Of a DNA stretch of 64,000 nucleotides, positions 48,215 through 60,493 are shown in pieces; position 1 is the first letter of the stretch; each line of letters begins with the position of its first letter. The position numbers and the translations under genes are program-made. This DNA comes from Dermatemys mawii (taxonomy: Eukaryota; Chordata; Testudines; Dermatemydidae): NCBI GenBank assembly GCA_007922305.1, contig ML677358.1:11859343-11923342 (forward strand), written 5' to 3'. Under the pieces are notes generated by a model. It was given only the letters and a program-made list of their open reading frames with translations, searched no databases and was not told the DNA's origin.

Positions 48215-48310
48215 AGGGTGTTGGGGGTGCTGCCACACCCCTTGACTTCAAATGGTTTCCAGCACATACAGGATTTACAGTTTGGTTCAATGGCTCTCAG
48301 CACCCCTGTG
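48215..48310 (+). repeat. Short dispersed repeat (type D), sense copy
   Basis: It contains GGGGGTGCTGCCACACCCC, TGGTTTCCAGCACATACAGG and CAATGGCTCTCAGCACCCC. It appears inserted in a longer foldback-like repeat covering about 48160-48450. Confidence 0.55.
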
Positions 48311-50444
48311 TTTAATCACTCTTAATTTCATTCAAACCTGGTTCGTATAACATAGTTTGCCTAGGTAAACTGATTATAACTGGTAGAAGAGCGTACAAGA
48401 ATTTGCACAAGGTTCACACTAAATCATTTTTAAACTAGTTTAGCCAAGTCTTAGCTTTCCAACAGCCAGAACATCCACTGGACCCCATGGGATTTCTGTG
48501 CAGAGGGTTTGCAAGATCAGTCTCATACTAACATTTTGCCCTTTGAAGCCTATAATAATAACTGATTATGCTTCCTACATAGATACGCATTCCACCGAAG
48601 AGCTCGGTGCGCTTTATATACATTGAGTATTATATACCCACTTTACACAAGGGGAAGCTGAAACACAGGCTGATGCCAGAATTTTACAAACTTGCAATGG
48701 TTCACATGGCCTGCAGGCTGCAGCATACGCCAAACAGAGCTCAGTGTCTCTTTGGATGCTCAGGGGATTTTGAAAACTGCTTGTTAGTTGTGTTCAAGTC
48801 CCCCACAGAACTCTCAGGGCTGCGCACTTCTAGAAGGAGAGCCTGGGGCCTGCCCACTTAACCATGATTTTCAGAGGCGCTCAGAGAGCCCCACACACTC
48901 AGCCCGGCACTGCTAGTTTAGTCAAGTCAGAGGCACAAGTAACTCTTCACACCATGACAGAGTCAGAAACCCCTCTCCAAACCAATTAATACCCTCCAGG
49001 CAGAGGGCAAGTCCAGTATTCAGAGATAGAGGTTTACAGGTACAACATGGGCATCTGCAACGCAAACTTTCCCTCTTGCTATATACGCCAACCCTGAGCT
49101 GAAGGAATCTCCTAGGAGATATGTGCCAACTGTCCTTGGGACAGTCCCAGCTTTCCAGGAAAAATATTTTCTTTTCTCCCTATGCTGCCTTTGGGTATTT
49201 AATCTCCATGGCCACCAAATCCTTGGCCTCTTTGCTGAGACTGCAGGCACAAGTGTGAATTAGTGTCAGTTGGGTGGGTGTTATTTGTCAGCAAAATGGA
49301 TGAAAAAGGAGGCCTTCAAGGGGAAACTGAATAACCTTTTTCATACCCAAGTTGAGAATATGTGACACTCTCTAAAGTACACAGATCTGTTACTGGATGC
49401 AAATATGAATGTATCATAAAGTATCCACACTCTTTTATTAATACACAGCAATTTACTCTCCATCCCCAAACGTGACACTAGAAGGACCTATAAGGTCCTC
49501 TTCTCCAAAAAAGGTATCAGATTGTTTACACATCTGAGCACATTGATCCCCTCGAAGGTTCCTCAGGGCATTATAAGGGAAACATGCTGAAAATAGACGA
49601 GCATTTGTCTGCAGTGTGGGAAGACGTCATGGAACTCTGCTCAGGTCCCACTTGCCTCCTCTCCTCCATTGGTGACTCTTCTCTATTCCTCTTTCCCCTT
49701 GGTGTTGCTGTCCCCTTCTCCTCCTCCCAGAGAAGTCTTTCTCTGCTTCCCTTCCCCTTGGCTCCCCTGTTTCCTTCCCTATACCTGTCTTCTAATAGTT
49801 CACAGTGAGTCCTGTTTTATAACTGGGAATAATGGGATGGAATAAAAAAGAAAAATTGAGGCTAAAAATAAGTGGTGAGGAAACTTAAAAAGAGTGAAGG
49901 GGTCTATTAGGCCATATAATAGTCTCCCCAAGGCAGAGGTGGAAGCATTGTCTCTTGAGACATTAGAAACTAGAGTGGACGAAGCATGGAGACTATATAC
50001 CTCAGAAGCTCCAGATGGCATAACTCTTTCCCCATCTTTAATTTATGGTGTGCAACCATACTGGCTAAACATGACTGTAATAGGAGGTTTCTGTTAAAAT
50101 TATCAGCACTGAAATAGTTTTTAATATTGACATTTACATGCCATCATTAGGCTTCAGAGCTAACATTACTTCCGCGCTAACATTGGATAGAACCAACTCA
50201 CACCTTTCTCCAAGCTGTTATTTCTGCCACCTCAGGAAAATAGCCTCATGTCAGTGACATTTGGAAGGTTTTCTTCAAAACTATAAGGACTAGAAAATTA
50301 GGTCTAAATCCTCAGCCCCGGATCAAGTTGTTTTGTGCTGTCTTAGCAGAACCTGTTACCACCTTAGCAGCACAAAGCACCCTGAAAGCTTCCCATGAGG
50401 ATTTTCTGAGATTGGAAAGCGTGGTCTCAACTATAAATACAAAC

Positions 50445-51250
50445 TGATGAGGTATACATTAGCTGTTACCACTCAAGAAAGAGATCTTGGAGTCATTGTG
50501 GATAGTTCTCTGAAAACATCTGTTCAATGTGCAGTGGCAGTCAAAAAAGCTAACAGAATGTTAGGAACCAACAGGAAAGAGGTATGTCCACACCTGGAAT
50601 ACTACATGCAATTCTGGTTGCCCCATTTCAAAAAATATGCATCAGAACTGGAAAAGGTACAGAGAAGGGTAACAGAAACAATTAGGTTTATGGAACACTT
50701 CCATATGAGGATAGATTAAAAAGATTGAGACTGTTTTAAGCTTAGAAAGAGACAACTAATGGGGGTATGATAGAGGTCATTCACAAAACCATTCATGATT
50801 TTAAAGTGAATAGTGAAGTGTTATTTACCTTTCACATTACACAAGAACCAGGGTCACCCAATTAAATTGATAGGCACCAGGTTTAAAATACACATAAGGA
50901 AGTACTTCTTCACATAATGCACACTTAATCTGTGGACCTTGTTGCCAGGGGATGATGTGAAGGCCAAAAGTATAACTGGGTTCAACAAATAATTAGATTT
51001 ATTCTTGGAGGATAGGTCCATCAATGGCTATTAGCCAAGATGGTCAGAGATGCAACCCCATGCTCTGGGTATCCCTAAACCTCTGATTGCCAGAAGCTGT
51101 ACTAGATGACAGGCGATGCATCACTCAATAATTGCCTTGTTCTGTTCATTCCCTCTGAAGCATTTGGCACTGGTCACTTTTGCAAGACTGAATACTGGGC
51201 TAAGTTGACCATCGGTCAGACCCAGTATGGTCTTTCTTATGTTCTTATTA
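50445..51250 (+). pseudogene. CR1-type LINE, degraded 3' end of ORF2 and 3' UTR
   Basis: A 90-codon frame (50447-50719) carries the C-terminal hallmarks of CR1 reverse-transcriptase ORF2: ERDLGVIVDSSLKTSVQC, AVKKANRMLG, PHLEYYMQFWLPHFKKYASE and LEKVQRRVTETIRF. A deletion has joined LGTNRK to the PHLEY motif. Past 50719 the frame is broken, but nucleotides still follow CR1 order ('aggaagtacttcttcac', 'ttgttgccaggggatgatgtgaaggcc'). The 3' end is 'cagacccagtatggtctttcttatgttctta'. It is a dead retrotransposon fragment. Confidence 0.8.
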
Positions 51251-52784
51251 TCCTTACCACAACATAGTGAATCCTTGAGTAATGAAGGGCTGGCATAGTA
51301 GTGGTGTGATTGGGGAGGGAGGGCGCATACCAAGGGTATGTGAGATATTGGGAAGATAGCAGGGCATTCTACCAGACTCTCAATTTGTATGTCTGTATGG
51401 GACCACTGCTGTTGGCATTATTGCTCTAAATTACGCTGGGGGCATTTTGGCCCACCCAGGTTATCAACAATTTTGAGTTTTGCTTGAGGAAGAATTTCAG
51501 GACTGGGACCAATGTCAATGCTAATTGTACTCTGATTTACTCAGCCACAAATCTCTCTTTATGTATTTTCCGTTTACATTAAAAGCTTCTTGCTGTTTTC
51601 TATGATGTTGTCACTTTTTTTCCAGCTAGTCCTCGGCCACATCTATGTATTGTTCTGCAGATGTTCTGGAGGGTATATTTTTGTCTTGCGTTTATATGAC
51701 TGACATTTATCTTTATTTAAAAAGAACAGGAACAATCTGCCTCACCCTAGAGAGGCAAGGCCACCATAGAAAATTCCACCTACTTTTGCTTATTTTCCCA
51801 TGTCTTCTTGAAGTGTTATAAATGACAGTTTTCATTAGTAAGAAATATTCTGGCTCTTTCATGGACATTCACAAGACACTGGCAAAATCTCAGTTACACT
51901 GGTGTAAATTCAAAGTAACTCCCTTCATCATGAAGAATCAGGAACCATATACATTCATTACTGAATTGCAGTTTTCACTGAGATGTGGGAGACATTGCAC
52001 AGCTATGTGGGGAGAGGCAATTTCAACCAATACCCTCAGGCAAACCCCCTTACTCCCACGAAAAAAGCCAGGGGATCTTTAGTGTCTGCTGAGACACTAC
52101 TGGGCCCCAATAGTTCCACTGGGAGTGGAAGGTGCTTTGAACCTTGCTAGAATCAGGGCTTTGGTTTTTAGGGTCCCATTTGAATTTTAAATTTATGCAC
52201 TACTACAAGCCCCAAAATTCCCCAAACTCCTCCAGATGGTTAGAGAGAGTCAATATTCAGACGACAAGAAAATTCTCTTTGAATTTCTGATAAATGGTTT
52301 TAGTTTTAGATAGTTTGGCAAAATCAAAGGTCCTCCAAAAAAGTGGAGGTATCATCACCTACCCTCTTGAATGGGGTAGGGACTGGGAATCCTAGACTGT
52401 AAATGAACAAAGAAATGCTTCTATAAATGATATCACAGCAACACCTAATCAACCTCATTGGTTGCCAATATAGCCTCTCTCCCTGAAGCACAGTTACTTC
52501 AACTTCCAAGCTGGTATAATATATGACGTGAACTTTAAAGAGCAGTCCTGGGAAAAGGGTAACTTCAGGGGAAGTTGGAACATGGCAGCAATATTGGGGA
52601 AGGACATGCAGAGAGGATGTTGGGATGTGAGAGAACTGGGGCACACGAAGCAGAGGAGGGTGTGGGCAATTCTAGAGAGTCATCAACGAAGAGAGGGATA
52701 CTTCAGAGGAGGGGTAGGGAGAAGGACACAAATCATATCCACTGATAAATAGATATTTTGGATCCAAGCAAGCATCAAGCTGTC

Positions 52785-52868
52785 ATTGATCAGAAGCCCA
52801 TTGTGTTAGGTGCCATACAAACACAAAACAAATAGATAGCCCCCACCCCAAAGAGCTTTCAGTCTAGT
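52785..52868 (-). repeat. L2/MIR-type tail fragment
   Basis: The sequence CCCATTGTGTTAGGTGCCAT, ACAAACACAAAACAAATAG and 'ccccaaagagctttcagtct' follows a pattern shared with about 4610-4690 and with L2/MIR-type 3' ends in other amniotes. Confidence 0.5.
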
Positions 52869-55800
52869 TAGCAGTGCTCCATTTGACTTTATTCAGAGTC
52901 CTGCACATGAGGCTTCCAGGATTGGACCTAATGTCAGAAATACTTCTGTGGAGATGTGATTAAGAATCAAATAGTGATGACTGGGATTTTTTCTTTACAC
53001 TTAGGACAGGGATTTCTTATTAAAAAATACCTGCACCCTACCAAATTCCTATTATTTCCTGAGATATAAGACCACCCTTGAGGTGCTGGGGTCCCCCAGA
53101 GGTAGAGTTCCTACATCCAATATCTAAAATCAGTCCTGCTTAGCATGTCTAACCTGCAATATGATATTAATTATTTGTTATCAGGTTACAAAGATTAAAC
53201 TGGTTTCCTAATATAGATGCAGTCTTTCCTTCCAGGAAGTTATCAATCTGCTGCAAAAGGCTGTTTCCCATAATTTTTATTTAGCAATTAAAAGTGTCAT
53301 GAAAATTCATATAAAGTAAATATAATTCTGCTATTCATTAACCTGTTTTGCAAACACAGACACTACACAATTTGGCTGAAAACAATATACTTTGATCCCT
53401 CTATTCATGGCTATATACTCCACTTACGCCATGCCTAGGGACTTGCACAGACAGATCACGAGCAACTACATCTTTAAAACTCTGAGACTTAAATTAATCT
53501 TATTTACACCAGTTAATATCAAAATTAAATCCAATTAGACTGACAGAATTACACCAATTTAAAAGCAGTGTGAGATTGGAATCAGCCCCCATATATTTCA
53601 TTCTTTCTGCAGGAGGCTATGCGAATCCAGAGATACAGTTATTAGTACGAATGGAGTACCCATTTGGATAAGAACTATCTCAACCTTTGTCCAAAACTTA
53701 AAGTGAATGGAATTGAAAAAATTGTTGAAAGTTTGTTAACTTATTTTCTTTGTTTTTGCTGGTTTTATATATCTACTTGAGAATTTTTATGATCTATAGT
53801 TAACGTTCCATTTCTGTGTGCTGCTCCATTTCTTGGGTTTAACAGAGACCAGATGCAGAAATTCCAAAATACATTAAGAAAACTAGTTTCAGAGTATTTC
53901 TGACCTGATGAAACCCATAAATGCTAGCAATCCTTCAGGAAAATTTATCCTCACAACACAACAAAACAAAATCTGTGCTAAAAACTCAAACTATTACTCT
54001 CCATTATAATGCAGCTGCAGCCTCATCATTTCTCTCCCTCATTCTGAAAATCCTACTGCTTTTTGACCATCACATTCTGTGGGGTTTTAAAATATCGACC
54101 TCCCCCTTTTGGTCCCCAAAGTTTTGTCCGCTACTTTCCCTTTCTCCAGCTTAACAGGAAACCTTCATCTGCTCCGCCTGTGTCTTTCCCCATACAAATA
54201 CCCACTAGTTTTGGACTCTTTTTCTGTCTTGTCACCACCTCCCCAGAAATGAAAACCCGACGATGACACAGCATCAGAGATGGGGGTCGTAGGAAGTAGA
54301 GGGATATGAGGAAGAAATTCACCAAAAGATGAAAAACTCAATGTACCTGCACCACTTCCTGAGCCAAGTTCCTTCCTTGTCACCTCCTGTTCTAGATAGT
54401 TAATAAATAAATATTTAATAGAAGTTCTATTAAAGAAATGACTGTGTATGTTTTTGAACTGTAAAATAACAGTAATGATAATGAATCCTATTTCTTCCCA
54501 AGTGTGGACAATGGCCTATGGTTTAATCTTGAGGAAATTTTTACAACACAGGTATAAAATACTTAAAATAGAGAGTATTTACAATGGAAAAATCGGTCTT
54601 AATTGTAGTAGGGTAAATAATGTCACTACAATAGCACACGTATTCGCCTTCTAAGCAGTCTACAATATGGCTCTATTTCTTTCCTCCATGGGGAAAAAGC
54701 AATAAGCCATCTGCAAATATTTATCCATGTGAAATCTAACTAACTGAGATTCTTAAGAAAACATTTGTACTATCGAACAGATAAGATAATTGAAAATGAA
54801 ATTTCAAGATAATGCTTGAAAAAACAGGGAAAGAAAATATCATCCCCATGGCTACTGGTCCTCTCTCCTCCCTGCTTTCTCCTCATTGGTGTTTCCTTCT
54901 TCTTAGATTCCAGAGCTTGTTTTATTTCTCCGCAGCCTTTCCACAGTGAGGTAGCTTCAGTTCCCCATTGGAAACCTGAATAAGCTGCAGTTTGCTCAGG
55001 AAGGGAAGAAAGAAAAGTTTAGATCTGGCTTTAGCAGCAGACTGATGCACTTCTGATTTCCTCAGACACAAAGAAGATGTGTTTGTTGACTTTATACTTC
55101 ACCTGAAAAGGAAAAGAAAATCCATTAAAGACTGAAGAGTGAAAATATTACTTGAATTTTGCAACAGGTAAGAAGTCAGTGCATTCATTAACCTGCTGAA
55201 TGGCAAAAATACCAAACCATCGGAAGGGGAAAGATCTTTGAAATATGTATTTCAAAGTATTATTTTATTCCCCATTTCTTAAATTTAAGGATGACAGGGC
55301 AACTTTTTGAAGCTTTTACATTTGTAATGCTTTCAAGTTTAAATCATAGATTTTTTTTTTACTGCAACTTTTCCTAATCACTTTGGAAGGAAATATCAAA
55401 CTTTGACATAACTCACAGAAAACTCAAACAGTGGTGTTTGTGTGTTTATTTTTGTTATTATTATTTTATGTTCATGCTAGACTTTTAACTTTCATTTATT
55501 TCAGGATGCTTTATTTCTGCAACAATGAAGGAACAGGGTAAATGGCTTATCATTTGAGATACTATTAAACCTTCTGTGTCTGTTTATGGTGATGAATCTT
55601 TTTTAAATGGTTATTGTAGCATGACAAGTATGTATCTCAGTATTACAGAGATTAGTGCTCTTAGTAAATATTTCAAGGGGGAAAAAAAGAATTCTACCTC
55701 CAGCCTAAGTCTCAAATCAAGGATGCAAAATATTATGTTAACATTTATGGTTAGTTTAAAAATGTTGTTCAAAAGAATTAATACATTCTGCACTGCATGG

Positions 55801-56544
55801 CAATGTAGGTTGTTTTTCCAAGGGATCATTTGCTAGAGATTATGTATTTTTCCAGGCATCAAAAGAAGAGGGGTGAAATTACCTTATATCTGAGGAAATG
55901 TTTAAATTACCTTTTATTATGACATATATGCTAAAATACACTTTTATTAACCCACATTACCAAGCAACCCAGTAACAATTTCCAGTTATAAGGAATGAAG
56001 CTTTTTTCCTGGCACAATGACCGATCAGCGTGCAAAGAGTTAATGAACTGCAACTGCCCACATTACACGGTCATTAAAAGGTCATTCCTTGAAGGTAGAA
56101 AGTGCCAAGGAAGTCCTAGAATCCACACTGACCACAGCAGGAGGACATTCAGCACTTGTTGATACATAATCATTGGCATTTAATTAGAGATCCTTACATT
56201 CTATTGTGAAATAGTAGATAAATAAGTAAATATAGTAAATAATGCATAAAACACTACAAAACTACTCAGCCTCATCTCCTGGTGGGCGCACATAGCCTCC
56301 CCTGAGAGAGAAGAAGAGACAGCAGAGCAGGGCTTCTTTGTGGTGTTACATGGATCCTAAACAGATAGGCTTCCATTGCACCCTGTTTGCAAGGAGGCAG
56401 GGCCCAGACCTGCGGTCAGGCAGTGGGAGTGGTTAACACAAGGAGCAGAGGCCAGAGGATCATCTCATGGACAACAATCTGCTCTTACAGCCAGACCCTG
56501 GGTCCATGACCCACACACACCCTAACACTGGCAGCAAGCTCTTT

Positions 56545-56758
56545 AGTATGTCTACCCAGCAACAGGGAGTGAGCCCCCCAGCTTGGAAAACAGAATTTCA
56601 AGCTACTGCACTAAAATAGCTTAGGCTCTCAAGCCTAGGGGGCCAGGTGGTCTTGAGGGTCCGAGCCACAATGTCCGCGCTGCTAATTTTAGTGCACTAG
56701 CGTGAGCCTGTCTCCCCAGACTGGGAAGCTCACCCCTTGCTGCTGTGTAGACATATCC
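56545..56758. mobile_element. MITE with terminal inverted repeats
   Basis: The left end AGTATGTCTACCCAGCA and the reverse complement of the right end (GGATATGTCTACACAGCA) match closely. It is about 214 bp and non-coding. Confidence 0.65.
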
Positions 56759-57489
56759 ATGGTTGCAGTACAGCTACTGGCTAGCTTTGCTTTCCAGCAC
56801 ACACAGCCCTGTGAGTGTGAAAAGTCCAGTGGGGCAATTACTGCTACTTAGAGTAACCACTACTTATAGTGGATTCCAGGGGAATATGCTTAATTTAGCT
56901 CCTGTTCTCCAACTTCTTGCTTCCCCAACTAGCCACATCACCCATTCATGTGGGGTCCAATCCTGGAAGCTGCCAAACCCCTTCAGTTCTCACTGAAATC
57001 ACTGAACGTGGAGGGTACTTTGGTGGTAGAGAGAGAGCTGCATACGCACCCACAGAGGTGACTCCTTGGGATGATAATGCTGTCATGGGCCTATCTTTCC
57101 TCACTGGTTGCAGGGGTGCACATAAAGGACCATAGAGGTTATTTTTCCATTAGGTTGCATCTTTGCAAATTCCTTCTCCTCTCCCTCATACAATCATACA
57201 GTTCCAGGCCAGAGCTTAGTATTATCCCCTTAGCACAGATTTCACCACTCAGCTTTGGAGCAGCAAGACCAAACAAAGCCACATTAGTACGGTCATAATG
57301 CCATCCCTCATTCCAACAGACCTGCACTAGACCCTTCTTTTCACTGGGATGAGAGTGATTTATCCCCACTTGTGCAGATCTTTCACAAGCTTCTAGACTC
57401 AATTGCCTAGTCTGAAATGGTAGGACTCATTTCAAACATAGGTATTTGAAGAAAGCAATCCAAGCGAGAATTCTGCACCTAAAATTCTA

Positions 57490-57650
57490 CAAGCAGCTGT
57501 GACCTGGGAGTTGTATGGGTCTTCGAGTTATATCACCGCGGTGCAATACCCGGCTCAGCCACAGACTTGGGTGAGCTAATGCAGGCCACCGAATATCCCT
57601 GTGTCTTAGTGACCTAATAAAGATAATGACCTAATAAAGCATTTTACAAA
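57490..57650 (+). repeat. Possible MIR-like SINE fragment
   Basis: The words 'gtgcaatacccggctcagccacagacttgggtgagc' and 'ccctgtgtcttagtgacctaataaag' follow the middle of MIR in sense order. A short tandem repeat (GACCTAATAAAG twice) follows. The match is weak. Confidence 0.4.
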
Positions 57651-59298
57651 AGTGGGGTATGTAAATGAAAGCGTTCATCAGAATGATTTTTCTTTTACTT
57701 GTTTTCTCCTAAAATTTATACTGCTTCCTCTTCCTGGCTTTTTCTCAGGGCTATCACAGTGTAATGTGTATTGCTACAACTGCAGCATGAAGGCTTCAGG
57801 CTTATTTCCCTATGCCTCCCACCAAAGGGACTAAGGTGAGTCAAATCTGTGTTGTTTAAAGTGATGTAAATGTACCTAGAGGTTGTGACAAGCATAGACT
57901 TGAAAAAATGAAAGATGGACAAGCAACTCTTCTATGTGGTTCTTTTTCTTTCTCAGGTTTGCCACACAACCTCTTTCTGCCCAGAAATTCATTGAGCTTT
58001 GGCTTTGAGTTCAGGTCTTCTAACTAGTCACTAACTCCCAATCCATCGATTCATTAATGCTGAACCTGATCTCTCATTTACACTTGTTTTACAACAGTGT
58101 AAGTCTATTGATGTCAATAGATGTATACATATACGTGTGTAAATCAGAAGTAAGTGAGAGAAGAATCAGGTCTTTGTTTCTATAGACCAGACACTGCATT
58201 TAGCTACAATAAGATTCCTTTGTATTGTTTACCAAACTAGTGCAAATATTAAAGCAGGTATCTTTAGATATGGAAAGGAAGGATAGAACCTGAGGCTAGC
58301 ATTCATATGAAGATACTGCTGTATGTGTCAAAAATGCTGCTTCCATCTGGTCCATATTCTCCTCTGCTTATATTTAGGACCAAATGGAGGTGGTCTCTTT
58401 GACATCTACACAAGTAGAAAAAGGCATCCAGGATGGAAACACAGTACACAACCATTGCACCCTGCTCCTGTATTCCCCCTGGATCCAGCTCCCGTATTCC
58501 CCCCTGGACCCATGAAGTTCATATTCTACAGACCTCCTAAAGGTAGTGTTCTAGGACAGAACACTGCGTGGGATGCGGTGATTAATCTACAATGCTTTAC
58601 CAGATACTTTTCCTCTGTTCCCTTTTTTGTTGTTGTTTAAAGATTACTTCTGCGCAACAACAGAGCATTGCACATGAAGTCACGGGCAGACTTCAGCATA
58701 TTATAGCATTGCTTAGTAATTCTGGGGAAGTTGGTGCCAGGCCTGAATTTAGCCCTTTGATGGCAGAAGCATGATTCTTTATTCTCCTGATAATGAAAAA
58801 TGACTGAACCATTTTGGTTCAAACTTTCCAGAAGTATGCACCTTTGGGCAGAGACTGACCCTGCAATATTTTATCCTGAAAGTGAAACTAAAAAACAAGA
58901 GGGTTTGAATGAGAAATGTTATGAAAACTTAAATAGCGGTCATTGATGTTTCTACTACAATATGCGGCAATTGCTGTATCGCGTGGAGAGAGCCACTGAT
59001 TCTCTATAATCTCGAGTACAGAACCTCAGAAAGGAAGACTCAAGCCACTTGTGTCAATCTCTTTGGTTATAGGTTTAACACTAATGTTTTACCTTTGCTT
59101 TTGTTTTCAGGATTCTTCAGTGCTGTAAGTACTAGTATCAGATCTGCTCAAACAGAGCATCATGAAGGACAAGCATAAGGAGTGAATCCTATTAATCATG
59201 GTCTTGGAAAGCTCCAAGCAAAATATCTTCTAAATAATTAGGGCCAAAAAAAATAGGCTTTGCATACTAAAATATGTCCATGGTTTTAGGATTCCTTT

Positions 59299-60423
59299 AT
59301 GATGCCAAAACCCACTCAGCATCCTAGCGTGGGTCTGTTTAATCAAACTATTGCAAACAGCAGCAACTCACAGTTTTCACACTTTGATTCATGTCAGCCT
59401 TCTTTCCCTGCAGTCTTCTTGCTCATCACAGCTTATATTGCCGTTACAATAGTGGGGCTTTTTGGAAACATTTGCCTGATTGTTATAATAAAAAGACAGA
59501 AAGAAGCTCAAAATGTTACAAATATTCTGATTGCCAATCTCTCCTTATCCGACATCTTGATATGCATCATGTGCATTCCTGTCACAGTTGCATACACTTT
59601 GATGGACTATTGGATATTTGGCGAGGCTATATGTAAAATAAGCTCTTTTGTACAAAGTATGTCTGTCACAGTCTCCATATTCTCACTTGTGTTAATTGCT
59701 GTCGAGAGACACCAATTAATAGTGAACCCACGTGGCTGGAAGCCAAATATTTCACAGGCGTACTGGGGAATTATCTTCATTTGGGGGGTTTCCCTTATCA
59801 TATCCATTCCTTTTTTTATATTCCACCAATTGTCTGATGAACCCTTTAAAAATCTCTCTTACCATAGCGATTTCTACATGAACAAAGTTGTTTGCATTGA
59901 GGCATGGCCATCAGTTGCAGAGCGACTGGTATTTACCACCAGTCTGCTGGTTTTCCAGTATTGCTTCCCACTGGGCTTTATTTTTATCTGCTATCTCAAG
60001 ATATTTGTATGTCTCCGGCGGAGACATGGTAAGGTGGATGGGATGAGGGAGAATGAGAGCAGACTAAGCGAGAGCAAAAGGATTAATATGATGCTCGTTT
60101 CAATTGTTGTGACCTTTGCAGCTTGCTGGTTGCCTCTAAATATATTTAATGTTGTTTTTGATTGGAACTACGAGGCCCTGATGAACTGCCACCATAACCT
60201 AGTGTTCACATTGTGCCACTTGGTAGCCATGCTCTCGACATGTATCAATCCTATCTTTTACGGATTTCTCAACAAGAATTTCCAGAAGGATTTAATAGTG
60301 TTAATTCACTACTGCAGATGCTTCACATCTCAGGAGGAATATGAGAACATCGCCCTTTCAACCCTGAACACTGATGCATCCAAAGGGTCCTTGAAATTAA
60401 ATAATATCCCTGCGAATAGCTAA
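59299..60423 (+). CDS. NPY6R: Neuropeptide Y receptor Y6, intact
   Basis: This is a 374-residue class A receptor of the Y1/Y4/Y6 group, which binds the NPY/PYY/PP peptides at the cell surface and signals through Gi. The N-terminus has glycosylation sites at Asn15 and Asn20, and a third lies in ECL2 (Asn185). Seven hydrophobic segments follow. ERH (136-138) replaces DRY, as in Y1, and is followed by the Y1-like QLIVNPRGWKPN. Cys112 and Cys199 form the expected disulfide. FAACWLPL in TM6, FDW at its outer end (Asp288 being the likely ligand-contact acid) and NPIFY (317-321) in TM7 are present. Cys339 and Cys341 are palmitoylation candidates. The coding region lacks the short intron that splits Y1. 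Two ATGs are adjacent; the second has the better -3 base. Human NPY6R is frameshifted, but this copy is full length. Confidence 0.95.
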   Translation: MMPKPTQHPSVGLFNQTIANSSNSQFSHFDSCQPSFPAVFLLITAYIAVTIVGLFGNICLIVIIKRQKEAQNVTNILIANLSLSDILICIMCIPVTVAYTLMDYWIFGEAICKISSFVQSMSVTVSIFSLVLIAVERHQLIVNPRGWKPNISQAYWGIIFIWGVSLIISIPFFIFHQLSDEPFKNLSYHSDFYMNKVVCIEAWPSVAERLVFTTSLLVFQYCFPLGFIFICYLKIFVCLRRRHGKVDGMRENESRLSESKRINMMLVSIVVTFAACWLPLNIFNVVFDWNYEALMNCHHNLVFTLCHLVAMLSTCINPIFYGFLNKNFQKDLIVLIHYCRCFTSQEEYENIALSTLNTDASKGSLKLNNIPANS

Positions 60424-60493
60424 AATAATCCAGCATGACAGTCTCCAAAACTCTATATTTATTTTAAATTTACTGATTCTGGTTGATTGTTTC

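Larger units (their letters stand above)
39701..59298. other. Intergenic region between HNRNPA0 and NPY6R
   Basis: About 19.6 kb without a recognisable gene. It holds type A and C foldbacks (40563-41692), two MITE-like blocks (about 42008-42265 and 44306-44480), an hAT element (43733-44121), CR1 3' pieces (45683-45887 and 50445-51250), a short dispersed repeat (40125-40215 and 48215-48310), an L2/MIR tail (52785-52868), a MITE (56545-56758) and a MIR-like piece (about 57490-57650). The stretches 42270-43730, 44480-45680, 45890-48200, 48310-50440, 51250-52780, 52870-56540 and 57650-59100 show nothing I can assign with confidence. Any 5' UTR exons of NPY6R should lie in the right-hand part. Confidence 0.7.
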
